64,000 nt of DNA from Cercis canadensis (GCA_003255065.1 QAOA01006302.1:113459-177458), one strand, 5' to 3'. Counted from the first letter of the stretch, positions 1 through 13,195 are shown. Program-made: numbers and translations. The notes: a model not told the origin generated them from the letters alone.

Positions 1-2156
1 GTTCACATGCATGCGCTTTTAAGATCACAGAAAAAAAAAGTGTCTGATATGGTACCAAACAATGTGTCTGCGGAAGGTTGACTCCAACAGGGAAAGCACA
101 ATCCATAAGGCAAGCAAACACAAAATCTCAAAGGGGCATTAAAGCAAACAATGATTGTGCATACGCAAGAGGTGGAATTGGATAGTGTGTGGAGACGGAA
201 GGGAACCCACTATGTGGTAAAAGCTTAATGCAAAAGCTTCACGCTTTGCCAATAGTGGGCAAGTTAGAAGAATTGCATGCCCCTAACTTCTTAACCAACA
301 CCCCAAGCTACATTGTCAAAGGGTAGTGACTTGGTCGGCTAGTGCTTGCTTGGAATTTTGATACTTGTTGGAGGGGTTGAAATTTCACTTCTAGAATCTA
401 AAATCAATGCTTAGAGCATGACGTCTTGTTTGGTTAATTTTTAAGATGGATTCTAGTCATAGCTCAAAATATAACCAAGTTTGCTACTTGAGGATTGATT
501 TTGTCCAAGCAATTATGGAAAATTCATTTTTTTTTTTTAATTTGTCAAATATAATTATTATTAGTCTTTTCTTCATTTGAAGTATGTGGCAATGAAAGGA
601 ATATTTTTGTTAGAAATTATCTGAAAATGAATTTAGAAATAATACGTTAAACCAACATTTCCACGAAATATTCATTTTCTTTGTTCTCCCTTTCTTTTCC
701 TCCTCACTTATTTGGAGAGGATGAAAATTTAAAAATAAAAATAAAAATTTGAGAGTGATGATTTAAAGTTCAATCTATATATACATTTGCATGAGACAAC
801 GTATCAATACATGTATAATATGTATATATCATACATCTATATTCCTTTCTTTATTTTCTTTTCTCTCCTTATTTGTTTCTCAAACAATTAATTAAAGCTA
901 GTTTTCCAATTAAAATGGATAATCTATACTATTAATAAAAAAAATGCCAAGTAGTTTTCCATATTCATTTCTTGATATAAAAGTATGGGGTTATAAATGT
1001 AACTAAATAATTAAAATAATTATTTGGAAGTAGCCACACCTTGCTTTCTTTCTCTTACTTCCTTATTTTCTGTTATTTTTAATTCAACTACACTATTATT
1101 CTTTTAACCACTTTCATTGTTTAATTTTAAAAAATTTAAAGCTTTTTTTTTTCCCTTAATTATGCACACATTAGTGTGTGACTCATCTCTAATAAACAAT
1201 AAAAAATGTCTTAAGGGCACTGGTTCACTTCTGCCATATAAAAAAAGTAAGTTTAGAAAATATATAGCTCCTAACTTGGATTTAATGCTGAGCTACGTAT
1301 TTTTCTTATAACTTTTACTTGTGAATATAAATTAAAAAAAAAAAAAACTTCATATCCTCTGTCATAATTTGATGTTACTTTTTACGGAGATTTTATAATA
1401 TTACATGAATATGACATATTTACACTAACGTGATAAATATACGTAATTTTTATATTTTATTGAATATAAATATAATTTGTTTTATTTTATCAAATAAACT
1501 TAAAAACAGTTAACTTGTACACATGTCATTTATATATTGACTAATCTTATATAGTATGATATATATTATATAAATACTAAAAATATCTATAAAAAAAATC
1601 TCTTATTTTTTATTATTAAAAATTTCTCTTTCAAAGTGCAGTGTTTATAACTTTATTAGGACGTTGCCCACTGATGCCACTTTAATTTAATGGGTCGGTA
1701 GAGAAAGTGTTTAGTAGAGAAAAGTTGTACACCGTTGGATTTAATACCTAAATCGTGATGAAGGTGTATCAGAAGGTCAACAAAAATCAATGCTTGAGCA
1801 TTGTTAATCACTACCGTTGGTCACGTCCAGCTTGACACTGACCGTTGATTTGTATGTTAAAGCACTAGCCGCAAAATTGTAGTGGGCAGCGAGCATGGGA
1901 AAGGGAGACGGCTCTGCTTTGCTTTCACATCGCACGCCTCGTTCCACTTGTTATCATTCAAATTAAAATGTTATAAAAATAGCGTCCCTGCAACCAACAA
2001 GAATTTGATTCAACTAGTAATAAATTAAGATTGGGTAAAGAGAAAAAAAATTATAATTATTTTAACTCTTGAACAAGATTACACGTTTAATTGAGTAAAA
2101 TAGGGATACTCATAATATTAATAAAAAAAATTAGTATCCCTGCACAAATTAATTAA
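1..2156. other. Gene-free left flank
   Basis: AT-rich DNA with many homopolymer runs. Open frames are short and lack domain features. It contains one copy of a dispersed repeat (about 1376-1600) described separately. No tRNA, rRNA or protein gene could be supported. Confidence 0.6.
1376..1600 (+). repeat. Dispersed AT-rich repeat, copy 1
   Basis: This stretch matches the reverse complement of about 35822-36050 along most of its length. Shared blocks include 'atttttatattttatt' followed by 'aatataaatataattt', and the matching flanks extend beyond these. Two copies about 34 kb apart in opposite orientation suggest a small non-autonomous transposon, but no clear terminal repeats or target duplication were found. 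Confidence 0.5.
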
Positions 2157-2790
2157 AACTTGGGCTCAATGACTTGGATATATTAAAATTTAGTGACAAA
2201 ATTACACATTTATCATTTTTTTAACTTAATTATTTAAATATTACAATTTTTTTTTTAAAAAAATATATATAAAAAAATTTGGACAGGGTGGGAACCATCA
2301 GATGAGTTAACTGCCACGTGGTGTGTCCCTATCGGCGCGTATTCAATTTTTTAGGGAAATTGCAGACAAAATAAAAAGATGAAGAAAAATGAGCAAATGG
2401 AGGAGATGAAGAAGAAGAAACACCAGCAAGAGAAGAAGATAACAAAATGGAGGAGGAAAGAAATAAAAAATAATATGGGAAAGCCCATGCCACATGTCAG
2501 CACGTCATTGGAGACCTTTTTAGTTTGACTTTTCAGCTTTTCAAATTTTAAAAAAATGTGCAGACATGGGAGGAAGTGACAAAGGGACACGCATGAAGCC
2601 TACTGGCGTGTTCGATGAGGACACGCCTCATGCCAGCTGACACTTCCGGTGGTTCCCACCTCTTTGAAGTTTTTTTTTTAATTTTTAATTTTTTAAAAAT
2701 GGTAATATTTAAGTAATTAAGTTAAAAAATATAATAAATGTGTAATTTTGTTTTTAAATTGTAATATTCAGGTCAATGAACTAAAACTTA
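2157..2790. mobile_element. Foldback (MITE-like) element, about 634 bp
   Basis: The two ends are long imperfect inverted repeats. The left arm (about 2157-2330) runs from 'ggctcaatgacttggata' through 'acaaaattacacattta' to 'gtgggaacca'. The right arm (about 2605-2790) reads the same blocks in reverse complement, ending 'aggtcaatgaactaaaactt'. The centre (about 2355-2475) is a purine-rich GAAGAA stretch with no credible protein. The left arm carries a CACGTG hexamer at 2315-2320. A related copy lies at about 6390-6765. No transposase is present, so it would be non-autonomous. Confidence 0.65.
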
Positions 2791-4939
2791 ATAAGATTTA
2801 TGGCAAATAAAAAAAAAATTCTAACTTATAAAAGGACAAAAATAAAAAAAAACAAAATAATGTTAAACGGACAAAAAGTGAAATCAAAGGTAAAGTTTAG
2901 GGAAAAGAATATTAGTTTGGCTTAAAAAATGTTGGTTGATGCATGCCTAATATGTGAGCTGTTAGTAGGATGGAGACTTTAATGATATTAATGGAATAAG
3001 GGTTAAAAACATATGTTTATAAATTAAAAGAAAAAATTTAAAAAAAAAAAGTAGAGCATTTGAAATTTATAAGAAATTAGAATCTGAAAAATAGAGGTTT
3101 TGCCTCATTTTGTTTCTTTCTTCTTTGAAACAAAATAAAGTATTAGTAATCTTTACAGAGATTATTACTTTATTTAAAGAAGATACTTATTTTCTCTCGT
3201 ACTGTTTATTACTACATTAACTCAAAATTTCTACTTGTTTTGACATGTTAACATTCTTAGCATTAGATAAAACTTATATTGATCGATGCAACATTATATT
3301 ATCTACCAGTAAGAATGGATCATATTAAACAATTTATGATCTAATAATATTGAAATCATTTGTAAAATTTGTAAATATTATGTTCGAACCTAAAATCGTA
3401 ACATTTCCTCTGACTATGAATTAAATAGGCAAGTGAAATTTAGTTATGTTCCAAGAGAAGCCACTCCCGTGCCAATCAATTTTCTTGCCAAACTAGGAGC
3501 TGTTGATAGTGTTTGCTTCACGCAATGGAGCTCTCCCACACATGCTTTGCTGGTGCTTCTTATGAGAAATGTGATGCATAGAGTTTTTATTAGGATTTAG
3601 TTCTTTCTTTTTCTTTTTGTTTCCATTGTATCCCTTAAAGATTAAGAGATTGGACTCATGTAAGAAAACTGATCATATTCTTTAGGAGTAACTTAAAAAA
3701 ATTACTTAATTTAAACTTCAAAGGCCATAAGGAATTTGATATCGTTAATGTCAACTACTGATAAGGACCCAGATCCGATCATATCACTTGAGTCATATTG
3801 TTCATATTTAAGTCATCAATTCCATTAAAACTCATATAAACCATTAAAATATATTAATATTTAATTGTGAATTACTTAATTAAACTCATAAATTGTGGGG
3901 TGGGAAATAAGAATTGGCAAATTAAGTATTGGACTTTCATTTTCTCAATGACATCAGAATATTAAGTATCATAAAAGTTAAAATTTGAGAAAAGGTACAA
4001 GAGAAGAAAGATGGGAAAATGACACCAATTGTTAAGATTAAATAGTAATGTCTCTTTACAATTATATCTCCTTTCTCATTTCACAATCCTATGATGCAAG
4101 ATGCCATGGCATGAAGGTTCAAACTTAAAATTACATTCTACAAAATTACTTAAATTCTTTTCGATCCTATCTAACTTATATTTAATATAAATAAAATTAT
4201 TATATGCATTTTTTCTCCACCCTATTTGAGGACTTGAAAAAATGTTCATTGCACGTCATTTTAACTTACACAGTCTCACACTAACTCAAAAAGACATTAT
4301 TTGAACCGTACAAAAAAAATATTTAAATTATTTAAACTCAAATTATGTCAATTATACTAGCGTGTAACAATATAGAAGGGGCAATTTGTATATCTTTTGT
4401 TAATGTTACATCTTATTTGATTTTTAAATATGATATAGACTAAATTATTTTAATTCAATATGAAAAGTCTTATATATTGAATAAAGTAAAATTATATAAA
4501 TAAATAATATCACTATTTATTAAATTTAAATATTACTTTATTAGATAAGGGATAATTTTATCTATATAATAATTTTTTTAATAAATAAAATATATTAATA
4601 AGAATAAATATAAAAATAAAAATTCCCCATATAAATTATAAATTTTTTTTTTAGTATTTTAGTTACGACTCCACAGTTTAACATAGAACCCAGGTAAGTT
4701 TAATAACATGTACCCTACTCATTATTGTAATGGCAAGCACAGTTTGATAATGTAATCCGTTAAGTCGGCCATAAACATTGGAATAAAGAAAGAAAGGTTG
4801 ATGGCAACGTCGTTATTATACTCCATGACAGTGGGCATAAGAGTAATTCTGTTTCCAAACTCATGCCTACTTAAATCCCTCCACAGCACAAACAGTCAGA
4901 AAAACGGCAATCCCGAAATTGGAGAACCACAACAAAAGC
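2791..4939. other. Gene-free spacer upstream of the PMEI gene
   Basis: AT-rich and without credible coding potential. No TATA box close to the PMEI start stands out. A weak candidate is 'ttattatactcc' near 4814-4825, about 120 bases upstream of the ATG. Confidence 0.5.
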
Positions 4940-5575
4940 ATGAGAACCCAACGGCCTCATCTCTTCCTCTCCCTTCTCTTCGTAGCCACATTCTTCCATC
5001 TCCACCGAACCGCCACCGCCACCGACGGCGACGGCGAAGGCTACGGCAACAGCAACGCCATCGATTACATCCGTACAAGTTGCAACACAACTCTCTACCC
5101 TGACCTCTGCTTCTCTTCTCTCTCTCGCTACGCCAATGCCGTCCAACAGGACCCGGCTCAGTTGGCTCGTGTCGCCATAGCGGTGAGCCTCTCCAAGGCG
5201 CACCACATGGCCTCCTACATCAACAACCTCACTCGCGAAGCCGACTACGGCGTGAACTCCCGAGCCACCTCCGCCCTCCATGACTGCTTCTCCAACCTCG
5301 GCGACGCCGTCGACGAAATCCGCGGCTCGCTCAAGCAGATGCGCCAGATTGGCGCCGCCGGAGCCGGAGGCGAGTCCTTCAGGTTCCAGATGAGTAACGT
5401 GCAGACGTGGATGAGCGCAGCGCTCACCGATGAAGAGACGTGTACGGACGGATTCGAGGACGTACCGGAAGGTCCCATGAAAACGGATGTATGTGATCGC
5501 GTCATTAAGGTGAAGAAATTCACTAGCAATGCGCTTGCGCTGGTGAATTGCTATGCCAACAAAGGAGTCCCTTAG
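4940..5575 (+). CDS. Pectin methylesterase inhibitor (PMEI / invertase inhibitor family), secreted
   Basis: Intronless frame of 211 residues. The frame is open a little further upstream, but the first ATG is at 4940, and it places a hydrophobic signal peptide (about residues 8-27) right at the N-terminus, so I use it. The mature part is a PMEI four-helix bundle of the plant '21 kDa protein' type. The four family cysteines are C48 and C57 (first disulfide) and C116 and C168 (second), with further cysteines at 185 and 204. Such proteins bind pectin methylesterase in the apoplast and block demethylesterification of homogalacturonan. Some relatives inhibit invertase instead, and sequence alone does not settle which. 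Codon third positions are much richer in G/C than the surrounding DNA, as is common for short intronless plant genes. Nothing is broken. Confidence 0.9.
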   Translation: MRTQRPHLFLSLLFVATFFHLHRTATATDGDGEGYGNSNAIDYIRTSCNTTLYPDLCFSSLSRYANAVQQDPAQLARVAIAVSLSKAHHMASYINNLTREADYGVNSRATSALHDCFSNLGDAVDEIRGSLKQMRQIGAAGAGGESFRFQMSNVQTWMSAALTDEETCTDGFEDVPEGPMKTDVCDRVIKVKKFTSNALALVNCYANKGVP

Positions 5576-6389
5576 AGTAGTACCGTCATAAGAAGATGAA
5601 TTTCTCACCGTCCGATTTGATTACTTTTGAGTGATAAAAGTTAAAAGATAGATTACTGTGGAAGTCAAATGTGTAGTTTGAGTGTAAGTAAATTTTGGTC
5701 ATTTTTAGTAGTTTTTGCACTTTTTCTTTGTATTTGGTGTGGTTGTTGATGCTTCCTTCTTTGGTGAATCAAAGAAAGAGAAAAAGAAACCAAGTTCTCT
5801 CTCTTTCTTTCTTTTTTTTAGTTTGTGGAGTGCCACTGTATTAATTATGAGGATCGTGATAAGTTGTTATATAGTAACTTTGACATATGAGGACTTAACC
5901 GTTGAAGAAATATTCACCTTTTTTTTTTCTTCCTTCATAATGAATCATCCATGATCCATCATCATAAGATGCATGCTTGTTTATTTTTGTTTTTCTTGAA
6001 GAGAATGATGAAGTTAGAAGTGCTTATGGGCGCAACTTTTGAATACTAGAGCTGTGAATGGTACAAGTTCTCAATTTTGAATTACATTTTCAACATTTCA
6101 TTAATGTGGGGTGAATTGGAAAGCAGTTTTACAGTCATATGTCACAAAGGTGGTAATCAATTTGTTGATGATATAAAACATCCAACTTCAAACTTGATAT
6201 AGGCCACTTTTTCCTTTAGTCTCATTTGCTGTTTCCAATATTATAAAAAAAATAATAAAAACTCTTAATTATCATCGCCACTTGAGTTTAACTCAAATGG
6301 TTAGTTTAGAAGTCTCAAGTTTAAATCTCAATAACTATGATTTAAGCACGATTCCTTTGGTTTAGTAAATAGGGTCTTAATGTTAACTG

Positions 6390-6765
6390 TTTAAGGTTCA
6401 TTGACCTGAATATTATATTTTAGCAACAAAATTACACATCTATTACACTTTTTAATTTAATTATCTAAGTATTATAATTTTTTAAAAATTAAAAAAAAAA
6501 CTTTTTGGACATGTGGGAACCACAAATGGCCACGTGAGTTGTCCTCATGGGACACGCCAATAGTCCATTGGTATGTCCCTTCTTATTACATTTTTATTTT
6601 ATTTATTTTATTTTTATAGGCAGCTAAAGAAAGGACACGTCGTGGTGCTACCGGCATGTCCAACGTGGACACGTCACATGGCCACTAGTGTGTCTGGTGA
6701 TCTCCACATGTCCGTTATGTTTTTTTTTTTTTTTTTTTTTTTTTTNTTTTTTTAAAAAAAAATGT
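6390..6765. mobile_element. Second copy of the 2157-2790 foldback family, right end degraded
   Basis: The left arm starts 'ggttcattgacctgaatatt', closely matching the outer arm of the 2157-2790 element, and continues through 'acaaaattacacat' to 'catgtgggaacca'. The inner arms (about 6501-6580 and 6634-6720) are inverted repeats of each other and are rich in GGACACG / CGTGTCC motifs, with a CACGTG at 6531-6536. The right outer arm is replaced by a poly-T tract with one N at 6746, so this copy is either truncated or misassembled there. Confidence 0.6.
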
Positions 6766-8915
6766 AATATATACACTTTCTTTATCTATCTATGCGTATA
6801 TGTGTGTCTTTTATGATATCAACAACGGGGAAGAAAGAACAATTAATTCAAGTGATACTTACTTACCAAAGTAGCTGTCATGACTCATGATTAGTGCAAG
6901 GTCCACCAACCAAAAGGATATACATTCATATATTAATTTAAAAAATAAAATGTTAATTCCCCTAAGTGGGCATTCTAGTGGTGTCTTTCAAGTGAAAGCT
7001 CTAATGGTTGAGTACTAAATATTTTATCAATGAGATTTTAGATTCGAATATTATTGAAACTAAGTAGGGGTGGAGCTATGAGCCTATGAGAGGAGATAAG
7101 TTACCATCGTTGTGTAGCTTTTAACGAACCAAAGCAAAAAAAACAATGATGGTGTAGTACGCAACTTAATTTCCATCATTAGAAGGTATAATTAAGGGGT
7201 GTTAATTATCTTAATCTTATCAAATATGTCATTCATTAACTTTAAGCTTTCTCTTCATTCAAAGAAAAATCATTTTCATGCCTTATAGTATAAAACTTCT
7301 AAATAGAAAATGATGGACTACCAATTCAATACTTAGAATTGATCACGTATGTTCTTCAAATAATTTTTGTCACTTATCGCATATTTTTCAATAGTATTAT
7401 GCATGTGAAAAAGTCAACACCCTATGCCAGGTGAATTTTGCTTGTATGATTGAAATATTCTGATGAAGAATTGCAATCAAATAAATATTCTTTAATCTTC
7501 ACTATTATAGATTACTATAATACTTTTTCCAACAAAGTAATTCATAATCATGATTCAATACGCAATCATCTGATTATCGAGGGTCCACAGCAATCTTTAT
7601 CAACCAGATTTCACTGTTGTAGATAAAAAACTGCAGGGGCAAGATCATGTTGATTACGTTCACATGCATGGATATTTCCTTTTTCCCTTCAATTATGATG
7701 TTTATACAACCTTTAATTTTTTATTCTCTTTTAATTAACTAAAATAAAACACCAAATGCATGAAGAGATGAATGAGACGGGTCACCTGAAGACAACCCTT
7801 TTGTTTTATGAGAAACTTTACCAGTCTAATCAACATAAAAAGAGAGAATCTAAATATTGAGTCTAAATCATCAATCCCCATAACATGTCGAAGATTACTT
7901 TTTAACCAATGGTCTAAATTCACCACAAAATTATTACTCGTAAAAAAAAACAAAGTAAAAGACACTAATCCAATTTGATAATTTGGCGAGAAAAGTTAGC
8001 AAATGATGAATCCAATGGCATGTCTATCGAGGTGAAGCATATGAGATTCACATATATATATATTACACTTAATATATAGTGTTGTTTGTGTTATCGATCA
8101 TTTGAAAGATATCATGTTATGAGGCAAAAGCTACTCTTTAGAAAGTTAACCTTGCCGACAGAGTCAGTTCAGCTAATAAGAATTAAAATGCTTTATTTAA
8201 AAAAATTAAGTTTAAATTCTATTGTTAGTAATTCTCTTTTGATAGGTAATTTATAAGTATTATTGTAAGTTTTAATTGAAATCTATGATGTATTTTAATT
8301 TTAAAATAAGATAATTTTTTCTCATTCTAAATTTTTTGGTTATTAAAAGAAAAAAAAATTTGAAAGTTTACCATTAGAGACTTTGCAACATTGAGTCCAA
8401 AGTGATTCAAGGAGGTTGCAACGCTCTCCCAAAGCACACCATTAGTCAGTGAGCTATCATCTATCAATTTAGTGCATAAAAATACTATTAGTGACTGAAA
8501 TCCACACATTTTCCTATATAAATAAAGTTTATTCCAAAATATTAATTATTATGTACCAACAACAGCAGTACTCCAAATTATGTAATGTCACACAATAGAA
8601 TATAATTTCCATGGAAAAGCATTGCTCGTCTCTTTTTTAAGGATAAAGATGCTGTCTGTCCTTTCTTTTTTATATCTATTTTTTTTAACTTAGAGGCTAG
8701 GCTAAGGTGGGATTTGGAGTGTACCATCTACTTATATTTAATTATAGTTCTGCTTGGTATGGTTGGCACGTTGTGGGGTGCACTTTTTGGAAAAAAAATA
8801 AAGGAGTGTGAACTTAAAATAAGGAACACCCCTAGCCATGTTTTGTGTAGGTTCACAATTTTAATGTATTAATTAGAGCCGTAAAGGATCTGAAGTACAC
8901 CAGCATGGATTTTTG

Positions 8916-9048
8916 GCTGCATGCTCTGGGCTTTGTATTTTGCCTATATAATAGCAATTCTAAGGTAACACAACACTAGAANGCTGCTTGCTCTGGGCTT
9001 TGTATTTTGCCTATATAATAGCAATTCTAAGGTAACACAACACTAGAA
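8916..9048. repeat. Direct duplication flanking a single N (probable assembly artefact)
   Basis: The 66 bases 8916-8981 and 8983-9048 are essentially identical, differing at one base near the start, and are separated by one N at 8982. The simplest reading is two contig ends that overlap but were joined instead of merged. Confidence 0.8.
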
Positions 9049-9330
9049 CAGTCAAATTTAGATTGTTTAAAATTTATCTAATTAGTAAGATCACATGAGA
9101 ATAGAAGAACAAAAAAGTGTGTATTTTTATTGAGAAGCATGACATAAAATTAAAGGGCATGGAAGAAAGTTATGAGCCAGCTACCTAATTATTGGGTTAG
9201 AAACAAAGCTTTATTGAGAAATTGTCTTTTAGCTAGCTAGTTCTAAATGGATTTAGAAATATCAATCTTAAAACATTGTAGTAATTGACAATTAAGTTTC
9301 ACTTATAAACATAATGCAACAATATCCGTA

Positions 9331-9389
9331 GAATATGAATATGAATATGAATATGAATATGAATATGAATATTATTATTATTATTATTG
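9331..9389. repeat. Microsatellite (GAATAT)7 followed by (ATT)n
   Basis: Seven perfect GAATAT units (9331-9372) run straight into an ATT repeat. It lies in non-coding DNA. Confidence 0.95.
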
Positions 9390-9796
9390 TTTCTTTTTTG
9401 ATATGAACACAACTTTTAGGGAAGGAACTATATTAATCAAATTTTTAGGTACAGAAGGCAGCTGTAATTTGGACTAAATTTGAATGACATAATTTAGTAA
9501 AGGGATAAAGATTCTCATAATTGGATTGTTTAAGTGGGTGAAAACATATATTTTTTTAACTTCATACCTCCATAATGTGGCATGTTTTAAGTAGACACAA
9601 ATATTTTAAGTTACTTTTTACAATTAACAATATTTTATGTACTATACTTTCTATTAGGTAAACATGATTTATTTCACACAATCTCATATTTGCATACTTG
9701 GTAATATACATCTGAATTTACCCGGACTCTCTATTAGCTAGGTAGATTATGGCATGCAATTAGACTTTCTAAAAATGAATCTATGTCATTGTTGTT

Positions 9797-10070
9797 AGAT
9801 ATGAAATTATTCATTGACTTTCACCTAAAAGTTGAAGTTTTTGGGAGAAATGATTCATTGATATGGTATCAGAACATTTTGATTAAGCGATCAGAAGATC
9901 GAATTCTTTTGCTAATTAAATTAAAATTTTAGTATAAGGTATAAGTGGACTATTATTTGTCTACACTTCAAGCTCAAAGGGCTTTCTTGTGCTGAGACAT
10001 ATTAGATATAAAATCATTAAGGAGCTTTCACCTAAAAGCTTAAGTTTTTGGGAGAAATGGTTGATTGATA
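9797..10070 (+). repeat. Dispersed repeat with an internal direct repeat
   Basis: Two related blocks at about 9797-9862 and 10002-10068 share 'tttcacctaaaag' and 'aagtttttgggagaaatg', each preceded by 'agatat(a/g)aaat'. Between them lies 'ggtatcagaac', which resembles the primer-binding area just inside Ty1/copia LTRs. A reverse-complement relative occurs at about 23680-23810. It is probably retroelement-derived, but no coding remnant is visible. Confidence 0.45.
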
Positions 10071-10880
10071 ATTGTCACATATATCACATTCTAAGGCTTG
10101 TAGAAGTGAACCAATCATTTGAGTACCATTCACATGTTTCTGATAGTGTAAGATCGAGAGAATCCAATACAAATTGGAGACTGATTTTGCAGTAGAACCC
10201 CAAAATGAGGTGCAAATCTCAACCACAATGATCCTATCATCTCCAAATATATAAAATGCATGACCTACCTATAAGAAAATGCTATAAGAGTGATGGGAAC
10301 GTATCAACGTACAAGGTTAGGGGATTGTTTGGCTTGTTTGTGCTAAGTTTTGGACATAAGTTAGAGACATAAAGTAACCCGTGATATGAAAAGACTAGCA
10401 GCTAAGCAAGGGTCAAGTGAGAGTTTAAGATATAGACTTGACCTAGCTCACCCTTCTATGATCATGTGCTATAAACACTATAATTAAAACAGAAACGACA
10501 CCTTCTATTCCTTCTTTCCCTCAGAGACAGCTTGTTTGAGGTTCACGGGAGGGAATACTGTTTGCTTAATAATAATATACAGCTTTCTATATGGGTCACT
10601 GAAAGAAACTCTGCTTGTGGAATGTGGACCTGTCCATCGCTTCTATGTGATCTCATTGCTTCATGAGGTTTCAAAACTGTTTCTATTAGGGCAATTTTGT
10701 TTTCCATCTCCTACTTGCACAAAAGGAAAATATTATGTAGCGAGAATTTAACTGTTAAAATTGTTGCGAGACTAATATGTATTTCTAATTACTATTGTAT
10801 AAATATATGGATTCTATTATTTTATTTCATCTAATAATCACATTTAAATCTTGACAAATTGTCTTTTTTTTTTTCTTTTT

Positions 10881-11206
10881 TGTTAAATAGCATTACTCTT
10901 ACAAAAAATCTTACAATAAACTTACATTTACGTTCCTAAAATATTTAAAATTTAATAAAATAGTCTTTAAAATAATACTAATTACAAAATAATTCTTGAA
11001 AGAATTGATATTCATATATAACAAAATCGTTCACTATTTGTTAAATCTTGAATCTTTCAATGACTATTTTATTATGGATGTTAGTTCTTTGAAAGATTAT
11101 TTTGTAGTTAGTATTATTTCAATGACTATTTTGTTAAGTCTTAAATTTTTCAAAGACGCAAATTTATGTTTACTCAAAATCTTATTATATTAGTTAATTT
11201 TAACGA
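10881..11206. mobile_element. Palindromic MITE-like element, about 325 bp
   Basis: The left arm (about 10881-11016) and the right arm (about 11078-11206) are imperfect inverted repeats around a loop of about 60 bases. Matching blocks include 'ataatactaattacaaaata' on the left and its complement near 11093-11112. No coding capacity; target duplications could not be fixed confidently. Confidence 0.55.
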
Positions 11207-12368
11207 GAAATCCTTGATATCAAGCTTTTTTGTTTATCTTTTGTTATTGGATGAATAGAGCTAAATTTTGTAATTGGAAATATAGGAGAAACGAAAATTT
11301 AAATTTCATACCTCAACTTTTTGGGATATGTAGTGATTGATGGGCAAAAAATATAGTAATTTAAATATATATTTTCATAGAAGTTATTTTTGTCGTTTAT
11401 AAGTTTATTTCAGTTTTGTTAGTTAGACTTGCAATTCTTCATTATATTGGCTTAGAATAAGAGGGTTGTGATAATTTGTGTTCTATTACTAAATTGCTAA
11501 CGTGTGATTTTTGTTTTAAGCATGCACGAGACAAGATATTGCACGGAAACCTTGTAGTATAGAAATATTTTTCATAATTTTAAAAGCTAATTTTTTATTT
11601 AAATAAAATTTTAATGTTTCCTAAANCATGACAAAACATGTTTATATTTTCTGCAACACATTTTTTTCCATCATTGACTTTTGCATCCCTAATTGAAAAC
11701 ACATATAGAGTTCCAAGCAACAAATTCTGGTGGATGTTTCCCGTATTTTATTTCATATTTGGAAAAAGTTTGCTCGTACATTTTATGCCATTAAATTATT
11801 ATTAGATTACAAAACACAATTATTGGAGTGGATATTAATATTGGATTTAATTTAAAAAAAATTAGGATAAATTGCGGTTTTTCCCTGAAGTTCTCCTAAA
11901 TATAACTTAGTACACAAACTTTAAAATCTTCCTCAAACCCCCTACCCTTTGAAATTTGGAAAAGATTAGAAATATTAATTTCTAAATTAAATCTAAAGAA
12001 ATTCTCATTGCACATGGGAAAATCTTGTAGTTAATGGCATAAGAAAACATTTTGTGGCATTTGGAGATTAATTTAACTAACAAAACCCTATCAATAAACA
12101 CAAACACAAGCTGTAAAAAAGTTTGGTGTATAATGAGTAATTAATTGACACAAACGAAAATATAAAGATCAACTTGAGATCTCCAAAAAAAAAAAAGTTG
12201 AGATCGAATTTAGTGTTGTAAAAATTTCAAAAAATTATATTACCTAGTATGTATTATGTCAGATAACTCAATTTTTTGAGATCTTCACAATAACACCAAA
12301 ATCACTATATCCCACCAAAAACCGCCAATGAAAAGGTATAGCTTAGCACACAAAAAAAAAAAAAAAAA

Positions 12369-13162
12369 NNNNNNNNNNNNNNNNNNNNNNNNNNNNNNNN
12401 NNNNNNNNNNNNNNNNNNNNNNNNNNNNNNNNNNNNNNNNNNNNNNNNNNNNNNNNNNNNNNNNNNNNNNNNNNNNNNNNNNNNNNNNNNNNNNNNNNNN
12501 NNNNNNNNNNNNNNNNNNNNNNNNNNNNNNNNNNNNNNNNNNNNNNNNNNNNNNNNNNNNNNNNNNNNNNNNNNNNNNNNNNNNNNNNNNNNNNNNNNNN
12601 NNNNNNNNNNNNNNNNNNNNNNNNNNNNNNNNNNNNNNNNNNNNNNNNNNNNNNNNNNNNNNNNNNNNNNNNNNNNNNNNNNNNNNNNNNNNNNNNNNNN
12701 NNNNNNNNNNNNNNNNNNNNNNNNNNNNNNNNNNNNNNNNNNNNNNNNNNNNNNNNNNNNNNNNNNNNNNNNNNNNNNNNNNNNNNNNNNNNNNNNNNNN
12801 NNNNNNNNNNNNNNNNNNNNNNNNNNNNNNNNNNNNNNNNNNNNNNNNNNNNNNNNNNNNNNNNNNNNNNNNNNNNNNNNNNNNNNNNNNNNNNNNNNNN
12901 NNNNNNNNNNNNNNNNNNNNNNNNNNNNNNNNNNNNNNNNNNNNNNNNNNNNNNNNNNNNNNNNNNNNNNNNNNNNNNNNNNNNNNNNNNNNNNNNNNNN
13001 NNNNNNNNNNNNNNNNNNNNNNNNNNNNNNNNNNNNNNNNNNNNNNNNNNNNNNNNNNNNNNNNNNNNNNNNNNNNNNNNNNNNNNNNNNNNNNNNNNNN
13101 NNNNNNNNNNNNNNNNNNNNNNNNNNNNNNNNNNNNNNNNNNNNNNNNNNNNNNNNNNNNNN
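12369..13162. other. Assembly gap (794 Ns)
   Basis: A run of N bounded by poly-A on the left and a long poly-T tract (13163-13236) on the right. Frames spanning the gap are meaningless. Confidence 0.99.

Positions 13163-13195
<33 letters not shown>

Larger units (their letters stand above)
5576..12368. other. Gene-free, repeat-bearing intergenic region
   Basis: No credible coding exons. It holds a second foldback element (6390-6765), an assembly-type duplication around a single N (8916-9048), a (GAATAT)n microsatellite, a dispersed repeat (9797-10070) and a palindromic MITE (10881-11206). A single N at 11626 has no duplicated flanks. Confidence 0.55.

Noticed and set aside
4871..5608. 245-codon minus-strand frame opposite the PMEI gene
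   Set aside because: It is an antisense shadow: the plus-strand frame has a signal peptide and the family cysteines, and the high G/C at third positions removes stops on the other strand.
6275..6345. Possible tRNA-derived SINE or tRNA gene (box-like 'tggttagtttaga' and 'caagtttaaatctc')
   Set aside because: The B box is degenerate and no cloverleaf could be drawn, so a tRNA is excluded and a SINE is unproven. The same holds near 18308-18380 and 53020-53060.
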